Shown here piece after piece: positions 12,089-16,617 of a DNA stretch of 16,617 nt. The notes below the pieces were generated by a model. The model was given only the letters and a program-made list of their open reading frames with translations, did not search any database and was not told where the DNA came from. Source of the stretch: Acidobacteriota bacterium (GTDB lineage: Bacteria; Acidobacteriota; Vicinamibacteria; Vicinamibacterales; UBA8438); the NCBI GenBank assembly GCA_011523485.1, contig WTGR01000370.1, forward strand, positions 1 to 16,617. The letters are read 5' to 3'. Position numbers and translations under genes: made by a program. Within the stretch, counting starts at the first letter, position 1; every line of letters starts with the position of its first letter.

Positions 12089-12426
12089 GAAGCGGCGGAC
12101 GAGCGGCACGCGACGGCGAGGTGTCCACCGGCTGTGGTCGCCCGGATCGCCGGGCATGGGACCACGTCCTGCTCGCTGCGCGCCGGTGGAGCCGGACGGC
12201 CGGTCGGGCACGAACGATCGCAGTGCGGGTGTCCCGCACTTGCGCACTGCGCGACAGATAGCGCCGTCCGGGATGCGGATGACCGTGAGCCCGTTGCGGT
12301 CCCGCGCTCGAGATCGAGCACCGCTGGAACTCCGGGGTTGGTCCGATGCGGCACGCGCCGACGGCCGAGGGCACACCTCGGGAGCACGGTGTCGAGCCGC
12401 GTTCACCAGGAGGAGCAAAGATAACG
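12089..12426. other. Intergenic region after Lon, with a small hairpin
   Basis: 338 bases with no convincing gene. It holds a perfect 8-bp stem, AGTGCGGG-TGT-CCCGCACT, at 12222-12240. No T-run follows, so it is at best a weak or factor-dependent terminator, or an operator. The ribosome site of the next gene (AGGAGG, 12408-12413) lies at its end. Confidence 0.5.
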
Positions 12427-13140
12427 ATGGCAGCCGACGAAGGCGACAAGCGCACCGTCCTGCACGTCTACAACGTCGAGAACCTCTACGCCGCCGTCGT
12501 CGAGGCCTACATCCAATGGCAGACCGCCCTGGTCGAGGCCGTGGTCCGGGCATCGCTGTCCGGCGACACAACCATGCACCTCCGCGGCCACCAGCTCTGC
12601 ATCCGCAGGCTGGCGAGTCTGCTGCAGGTCGCCAGCGCCTATCGGCATGGCCGGAAGTGGCGTTGCGAGTGCGACTGCTGCCTCTTCATGTGGGGGCTCC
12701 GGAACTACCTGGCGCACCATTGGACGGCGCGCGACGGCGCGGAATTCGCCATCTCGGGGGGCAGATGGAGTTCGGGCAGCATCTGGACCCGGCAGCACAA
12801 CGCTCGCTTCGACGACGACCGCGGCTATCTTCGTACGTATGCTCCGCAGGTGCGCATCGCCGCGGTCCGCAAGACGTTGAAGAAGCGCGCCAAGTTCGAC
12901 GCGGCGGCCCGCTCGCTCGCCGACGGCGCCCGGAGGTGCAGCCTGGTACCCGTCGTCGACGGCTACTTGCGGTGCCTGTCGGCCAACTGCGCTGCGTGGC
13001 GCGCCGCGAATCCGGTGCCGGAGCCGGACGGGCGCGAGCACGGCTACCCGCGCACCGCACTGCTGGAGCTCGCCAGGGAGCTGCGGCAGGCGTCGGCGGC
13101 GCGCGCACTGGGCAGCCTCGGTCTGGTGGGCGGAGTCTGA
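12427..13140 (+). CDS. Hypothetical 237-aa protein with CECDCC cluster
   Basis: ATG at 12427 after a strong AGGAGG at 12408-12413 (spacing of 13, rather long). N-terminal half: VLHVYNVENLYAAVVEAYIQ, then helices rich in Ala/Leu, and a Cys cluster CECDCC at about residues 79-84 followed by LFMWGLRNYLAHHW. The C-terminal half is basic and helical, with two more Cys (GYLRCLSANC). The Cys/His content (CECDCC and AHH) suggests a metal site. No signal peptide or long membrane segment. It is the only sizeable gene downstream of Lon on the same strand, so it may be a substrate, adaptor or partner of the protease, which is inference. Family not recognised. Confidence 0.78.
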   Translation: MAADEGDKRTVLHVYNVENLYAAVVEAYIQWQTALVEAVVRASLSGDTTMHLRGHQLCIRRLASLLQVASAYRHGRKWRCECDCCLFMWGLRNYLAHHWTARDGAEFAISGGRWSSGSIWTRQHNARFDDDRGYLRTYAPQVRIAAVRKTLKKRAKFDAAARSLADGARRCSLVPVVDGYLRCLSANCAAWRAANPVPEPDGREHGYPRTALLELARELRQASAARALGSLGLVGGV

Positions 13141-13159
13141 AGAAGCCGCGCTCCCGGCC

Positions 13160-13491
13160 TTGCCCTGGGATCCTCAACGCTTCCCGCGGTTCAATCCGAC
13201 GCTGGCGCCGTCCACCCGTGGGGCTCAGCCGACTCCGGCCGCCGGAACGACTTGCTCCACAAGGGCGGGGAGCGACAGGATCACGTGGATGCGCCGGTTC
13301 GGGCTCCACGGGAAGCAGGTCGTGATCTCCCCGGCGCCGATGCGAAGCGAATGGTGTCGCGAGCGGCTGTCGGAGTGCGTAATCGGGGCCGTCGTGCAGC
13401 GGTGATCGAATGGAAGGACACGTTCTTCCTTTGCGGCGCCAGGCGGCGCTTCCTGACAGGTTGCTACGTGCCCGCAACCGCCGCGCAATGA
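13160..13491 (+). pseudogene. Possible frameshifted small gene
   Basis: Two adjoining plus-strand pieces look coded but are in different frames: MRRFGLHGKQVVISPAPMRS to CVIGAVVQR (13289-13405) and VIEWKDTFFLCGARRRFLTG to a TGA at 13491. They overlap at the TGA of the first, so one indel near 13390-13400 would join them into a protein of about 65-70 residues or more. No ribosome site or recognised family. A minus-strand frame over 13225-13330 is also fairly protein-like, so this is uncertain. Confidence 0.3.
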
Positions 13492-13524
13492 TGCGGGCGG
13501 ATCGTTCGGGAAGAAGGGGTAGCG

Positions 13525-13791
13525 ATGTCGAAGAGCGGAATCCTGGAGGTGTTGCGCAACGAGGAACGCTCGCTACGGAGCCAACTCGTTGCCATACAGC
13601 GCGCGATCGAGGTGATCGAGGGCAACGTGTCCCCGGCCGCCGGGCGCGGCCGGAAGAAGGCAGTGAAGGCGGTCGGCAGGCGCAAGCGCGCGATGAGCGA
13701 CGAGCAGCGCAGGGCCGTCGCCGAGCGGATGCGCAAGTACTGGGCATCGCGCCGGGAGGCCAGGGCTCAGCAGGAAGCGGCGCCGGAGTGA
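13525..13791 (+). CDS. Small basic helical protein, 88 aa
   Basis: ATG at 13525 after GAAGGGG with normal spacing. The N-terminal part (about 4-33) is a likely coiled-coil helix (LRNEERSLRSQLVAIQRAIE), then a Lys/Arg-rich hinge (GRGRKKAVKAVGRRKR), and a C-terminal helix MSDEQRRAVAERMRKYWASR. The last motif, with its YWA ending, recurs in many short uncharacterised bacterial proteins and resembles DNA-binding tails. A nucleoid-associated or regulatory role is plausible but unproven. Isolated: no overlap with either neighbour. Confidence 0.75.
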   Translation: MSKSGILEVLRNEERSLRSQLVAIQRAIEVIEGNVSPAAGRGRKKAVKAVGRRKRAMSDEQRRAVAERMRKYWASRREARAQQEAAPE

Positions 13792-13920
13792 CGCGACGCG
13801 CCGGATTCGCTGGCGTCTGGCGCCTGCACGCCGGGTTTCGGCCCGATCGACGATGCCGGCGTCCGTATCCCGCAACACGGCGCGAGCATCTGAGCGCGGC
13901 AGCGACACGCGCCACGAACC

Positions 13921-14245
13921 GAACTTCCTGCGGCGGCGCTTTCCCACTCGACTTGTATACGACCCAGTGTCGCTCCCCGGATCTCGCACGAGATCACTTG
14001 TTCGAGTTCGTTGTTGGGCGAGCGCGTCTACGGCGAGCCCTTGTCCGACGACGACTTCTGGTAACCGGCACGTGTACAAGGCCGCCGGCATCCGCTCGAA
14101 ACCGCTCATCGAGCGTGGCGTCGAGTCCTTCCTCCAGGTCGACGACTTCGGCGACTACTGGAGATACGACATCCTCATCGAATCGGTCCGCGCTGACGAA
14201 ATCGTATCGCCCTTCGGCCGACTGGTTGCGGGCGTTGGTCAGCCG
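13921..14245 (+). pseudogene. pRiA4b ORF-3-like gene, frameshifted remnant
   Basis: Three pieces of the pRiA4b ORF-3 family (plasmid/IS-associated) appear in order but in three different frames: DLARDHLFEFVVG (about 13979-14017), ERVYGEPLSDDDFW ending at TAA 14062-14064, and from 14069 HVYKAAGIRSK to SFLQVDDFGDYWRYDILIES (about 14127-14186). The family hallmarks are the HLFEF strand, the YGEP turn and the YDFGDxWRHxI motif, the last one altered here (VDDFGDYWRYDI). At least two indels are needed, and the N-terminal part is shortened. Not functional as read. The right hairpin-repeat array starts directly after it. Confidence 0.72.
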
Positions 14246-14248
14246 GCC

Positions 14249-14759
14249 GGTGGTGCACGAACAGCACCACGCGTTGGTGTTTCAGTCCCGGAGCTCACAC
14301 CCTGGCTCACTGGCCGGGACGGGTAGGTGGTGCACGAACAGTATTACGCGTTGGTTTTCAGTCCCGGAGCCCCGCACCCTTGGCTCACTGGCCCGACCGC
14401 GTAGGTGGTGCACGAACAGCACCACCCGTTGGTGTTTCACACACCCTGGCTCACTGGGCCCGGACGCCGGTGGTGCACGAACAGCACCACGCGGTGGTGT
14501 TTTTCAGTCCCGGAGCCCCGCACCCTTGGCTCACTGGCCCGGCCGCGTAGGTGGTGCACGAACAGCACCACGCGTTGGTGTTTCAGCCCGGGGAAGCCCA
14601 CACACCCTGGCTTGCTGGCCCGGTAGGTGGTGCGCGAACAGCGCTACGCGTTCGGCGTCTCAGACCGTGAACACCGCGCCGCTCGCTCGCTGACTCCGAT
14701 GCGTAGTCGAGACTGCCGGTCGTGCAGGTCGCCGGCCGGACGGGCACGTCGCGATGACG
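14249..14759 (+). repeat. Right hairpin-repeat array, six units
   Basis: Units start at 14249, 14326, 14404, 14469, 14550 and 14626, so the period varies (77, 78, 65, 81, 76). Each opens with GGTGGTGC-ACGAACA-GCACCAC or a variant. The last unit has loop GCGAACA. The stretch between hairpins is itself repeated (TTTCAGTCCCGGAGCC, CCGCACCCTTGGCTCACTGGC), unlike CRISPR spacers. A second stem GAGCC/GGCTC lies in that stretch; in the fifth unit both sides change to AAGCC/GGCTT. The sixth unit is the divergent end copy and resembles the second unit of the left array at 4244-4366. Confidence 0.93.
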
Positions 14760-14956
14760 CGAAGAGCCGGCGCTCCGGCGGATGCGAACAATCCCGCAAA
14801 CTGGTCGATGAAGTCGGACTCGGAATCCAACGCACCGCCGGAACCAGCCTGGGGAGTGACATTGTCGGCACGCTCGCGTTGAAGACGACGCAGATCCGAA
14901 CCGACGAGAGACAGCCCGCGGCTCAGTGCCAGACGCACGACCTCGGAGCGGTTCAT
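14660..14956 (-). CDS. Small protein, translationally coupled to the SprT-like gene, 98 aa
   Basis: The ATG at 14956 overlaps the stop of the SprT-like gene (ATGA), which supports it as a real gene. The start MNRSEVVRLALSRGLSLVGS resembles the first helix of ribbon-helix-helix (CopG-like) DNA-binding proteins, but the strand before it is missing. The middle is SESDFIDQFAGLFASAGAP. The C-terminal 25 residues are Arg/Ser-rich and run into the last hairpin-repeat unit, so the gene end may have been replaced or extended when that unit arrived. Function unknown. Confidence 0.55.
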   Translation of the reverse strand: MNRSEVVRLALSRGLSLVGSDLRRLQRERADNVTPQAGSGGALDSESDFIDQFAGLFASAGAPALRVIATCPSGRRPARPAVSTTHRSQRASGAVFTV

Positions 14957-15828
14957 TTCATCTTTTCGTGCCGCTGCTCGGCCTGACGGACTACGAACTG
15001 CCGACCCAGTCCGGGCGCGCTATCCGTGACCTCCTCCAGCGAGGCGCCCGACGGTGCGAAGTGGCGACATCGGCAGTCCGGTACACCACAGAGCGCACTG
15101 AAGACGCGGCGGGCCTGCCGCGCGCCGATGACCTTGCCGACGAACCAGTCGCGGCGCGTGCAGGATTTGCCCGGATGCCGGCCACTCGTGAAGGTGACTC
15201 CCGGCCCCTGCGCATCAGGGGTCGAGTCCGCGTCCTGCGGCCATTGGATGACCTGCTCTCCGTCGCAGCCCTCGTGCGGGCATCGGATCGGAGCCTCGGT
15301 AAGGTGCAGCGCGGATGATTTCCAGCGGCAGGAGCACTCTTCACAGACCACCGTAATCCAGCGTGACGACGGCTTCTTCCTTTGGGTCTCGATCTGGAGA
15401 CGCGGCGCTGGCCACGGTCCCAGCTGCTCCAGGACCGGACGGACCCAGGCGGGCACACCAGTCGCATCAGGGTACCCCGCGGTCGCCCATGTTCCGTCCA
15501 GCGGCACGAGGCCGCACTGCCGCGCGATGACCTGAAAGTTGCGCCGGTGCGCTTGGCTACCCGTCGCGACATAGATGCACAGGCGCATCAGCGTCCCCAG
15601 AACGGAGGCAGCCTCAGCCGTGTGCGCCAGGCTGATATTGACCTCGGCCACGTCGTCTACTGTCCGGCCGATGTAGACCCCGCCCCGTCGGCCCCGCGAA
15701 TGCACTCCGCACGACAGTCGGACGCGTGGTACGGACAGCCCGGCATGCTCTCGCAGGCATGGACGCAACGCCTCGACCGCGGTCGCGAGCCACTGTTCCC
15801 TGGTGCCGTGCACCGGGATCCTGGCCAC
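14953..15828 (-). CDS. SprT-like protein without HExxH, with zinc ribbon, 291 aa
   Basis: GTG start at 15828 with GGAGGT about nine bases upstream. Residues 10-125 follow the phage-type SprT-like metallopeptidase layout: EQWLATAVEALRPCLREHAG, VPRVRLSCGV, a strand AEVNISLAHT, VLGTL, then the helix of the zinc site, then NFQVIARQCGL. Where family members have HELVHA, this protein has RLCIYV (about 82-87), so both metal-binding His and the catalytic Glu are gone. H94 of the later AH position remains. A zinc ribbon follows: C162-C165 and C183-C188 (VCEEC, RCPHEGC), then a basic extension with more Cys (CGVPDCRCRHF). It is predicted to bind nucleic acid or protein but not to cut. It is the first gene of a two-gene minus-strand unit with the 98-aa gene. 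Confidence 0.72.
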   Translation of the reverse strand: MARIPVHGTREQWLATAVEALRPCLREHAGLSVPRVRLSCGVHSRGRRGGVYIGRTVDDVAEVNISLAHTAEAASVLGTLMRLCIYVATGSQAHRRNFQVIARQCGLVPLDGTWATAGYPDATGVPAWVRPVLEQLGPWPAPRLQIETQRKKPSSRWITVVCEECSCRWKSSALHLTEAPIRCPHEGCDGEQVIQWPQDADSTPDAQGPGVTFTSGRHPGKSCTRRDWFVGKVIGARQARRVFSALCGVPDCRCRHFAPSGASLEEVTDSAPGLGRQFVVRQAEQRHEKMK

Positions 15829-15862
15829 CAGCCACTACCTCCAGTCTGCCCCGACCTCACGG

Positions 15863-16279
15863 TCACGGCCTGAGCGACCGCGTGATCACGCGGTCGGGAC
15901 CACCCTGAACCCGGACCCGATGGACGCCTCCGCCCGGGCCCCGAGGCGAGACGGACTTCACCGGCCGTTCGTCGTAGCAGGTCGCTCTTCGGCTCCGGAT
16001 CGGTTTGCCGGCCTTCTTGCTTGCGCGGAGCGGCGTGACGCGGCCTCGTCGCGCGAAGGGCGGTGCGGCGGTCAGCGATCCGTCACGGGCAGTCGCTCGC
16101 ATGCGCAGGTCGTCCAGTCGTACGAGTCCGCCCGGCAGCACCCGAATGTCGGCGGCACTACTGTCCCGAGTCGCTCTGCGCCTGGTCCGCGTCCACTGCT
16201 GCCTCCCCGATGGAGCGGTGTCCTGGTCTCGCAAGTGAATGTAACGACGCCGGGTCGTTTCGCCTGCGCCGCCTCCCAC
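15863..16279 (-). CDS. Hypothetical basic protein upstream of the SprT-like gene
   Basis: A minus-strand frame open for 138 codons that ends 34 bases before the SprT-like start. The second half has good coding character (DIRVLPGGLVRLDDLRMRAT, then GRVTPLRASKKAGKPIRSRR), and the first 40 residues are poor. The real start may be an internal GTG or the ATG at 16102. It is rich in Arg/Pro/Gly without a recognised domain. Its last codons cross the 20-bp palindrome at 15876-15895. A competing minus-strand frame covers 16072-16467. Confidence 0.33.
   Translation of the reverse strand: MGGGAGETTRRRYIHLRDQDTAPSGRQQWTRTRRRATRDSSAADIRVLPGGLVRLDDLRMRATARDGSLTAAPPFARRGRVTPLRASKKAGKPIRSRRATCYDERPVKSVSPRGPGGGVHRVRVQGGPDRVITRSLRP
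15876..15895. promoter_or_regulatory. Perfect 20-bp palindrome, possible operator
   Basis: GACCGCGTGATCACGCGGTC is fully self-complementary without a spacer. It lies about 48 bases upstream of the SprT-like start, a usual place for a dimeric repressor site. No T-run follows. Confidence 0.5.
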
Positions 16280-16286
16280 GGCGGCG

Positions 16287-16597
16287 TCAGAGCTCGCGCC
16301 CGTTCAACCGACGGCGGTCGAGGCTGCACGCAGGTGCGCCGGTCGCGTGCAGCCAGTCCACGCACACGCGGGTCCGGGCTTCGACGGCCGTGGCCAATCC
16401 GCCGGTTCGATTCACGTGCGGTGGGTTCCAAGGCAGAAGGCGAACTCTGCACGGACGAGGCCAACATGGCACGGATCGTTTCGCGAGACGCTTCGACCAG
16501 AACACCGGGTGCGATGGTGCCGTTGGCCGCCGGACCGCTCGCCGCGACCGGACCGGCGCTCGTCTGTTGGCGAGCTCGAACAAGTGATCATTTCTGA
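16287..16597 (-). pseudogene. Unclear coding remnant at the right edge
   Basis: Two minus-strand frames share the coding look. One gives NGTIAPGVLVEASRETIRAM from about 16530 on, the other ends well with LATAVEARTRVCVDWLHATG to TGA at 16287. They could be one gene joined by a frameshift near 16400. The outer end carries a 15-base match (16575-16589) to the pRiA4b-like remnant at 13992-14006, in a frame that reads DHLFEL. No family can be named. Confidence 0.25.
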
Positions 16598-16617
16598 AGT
16601 GCCGTCGACTGGGCTTG

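Noticed and set aside
14249..14690. CRISPR array
   Set aside because: The stretches between the hairpins are copies of each other, the spacing varies from 65 to 81, and no cas gene is present.
14249..14690. Integron attC sites
   Set aside because: The hairpins look similar in outline, but I find no RYYYAAC/GTTRRRY core pair and no integrase.
13410..14693. A 427-codon plus-strand frame across the repeat array
   Set aside because: It joins antisense or out-of-frame parts of the 88-aa gene and the pRiA4b remnant with the repeats; its content follows the repeat, not a protein family.
16400..16440. tRNA T-arm-like GGTTCGATT
   Set aside because: The flanking bases do not form a T-stem and no cloverleaf can be drawn. 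The GGTTCAATCC at about 13189 fails in the same way.

Overview
This is a high-GC bacterial window (roughly two-thirds G+C, AGGAGG-type ribosome sites, many 4-11 nt gene overlaps). The gene content is accessory: a decayed insertion sequence, small phage- or plasmid-type genes, repeat arrays and several pseudogenes. No rRNA, tRNA, housekeeping or taxon-diagnostic gene is visible. Acidobacteria, Planctomycetes, Gemmatimonadetes, Myxobacteria or Actinobacteria would all fit, and I cannot choose between them.

Layout. 1-983: inactivated IS1182-family transposase, with a frameshift, an internal deletion and a (CTG)10 tract in the coding strand. 984-1600: no gene, but short repeats and a run of hairpins ending in a terminator-like structure. 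1600-3213: purine-rich, coding-like sequence that changes frame repeatedly, probably a decayed gene. 3278-4138 (minus): a protein with two pairs of zinc-binding CxxC motifs and a helix-turn-helix. 4159-4366: two units of a hairpin repeat. 4461-6063: small genes of low certainty on both strands, plus a hairpin cluster. 6077-7526: a tight plus-strand group coding for a 77-aa protein, an HNH-type protein, a RAMP-like/phage-type 202-aa protein and a 93-aa protein. 7874-12088: the central gene, a 1404-aa Lon-type protease with three successive AAA+ modules. 12427-13140: a 237-aa Cys-rich protein. 13525-13791: a small basic protein. 13921-14245: remains of a pRiA4b ORF-3-like gene. 14249-14759: six units of the same hairpin repeat. 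14660-15828 (minus): a SprT-like protein without its HExxH site, followed by an overlapping small gene. 15863-16617: unclear coding sequence.

The most unusual items are two. First, the Lon protein: only its middle AAA+ module keeps the full set of Lon motifs, while the Ser/Lys protease site is intact. This suggests one working motor flanked by two altered, perhaps regulatory, modules. Second, the hairpin repeats: eight copies in two arrays in the same orientation, 10 kb apart, flank the whole Lon-containing segment. All of their base changes in the stem keep pairing through G-U wobble on the plus strand, and a second stem shows one compensatory change. Joint function of HNH, RAMP-like, Lon and Cys-rich proteins as one system is inference from gene order only.
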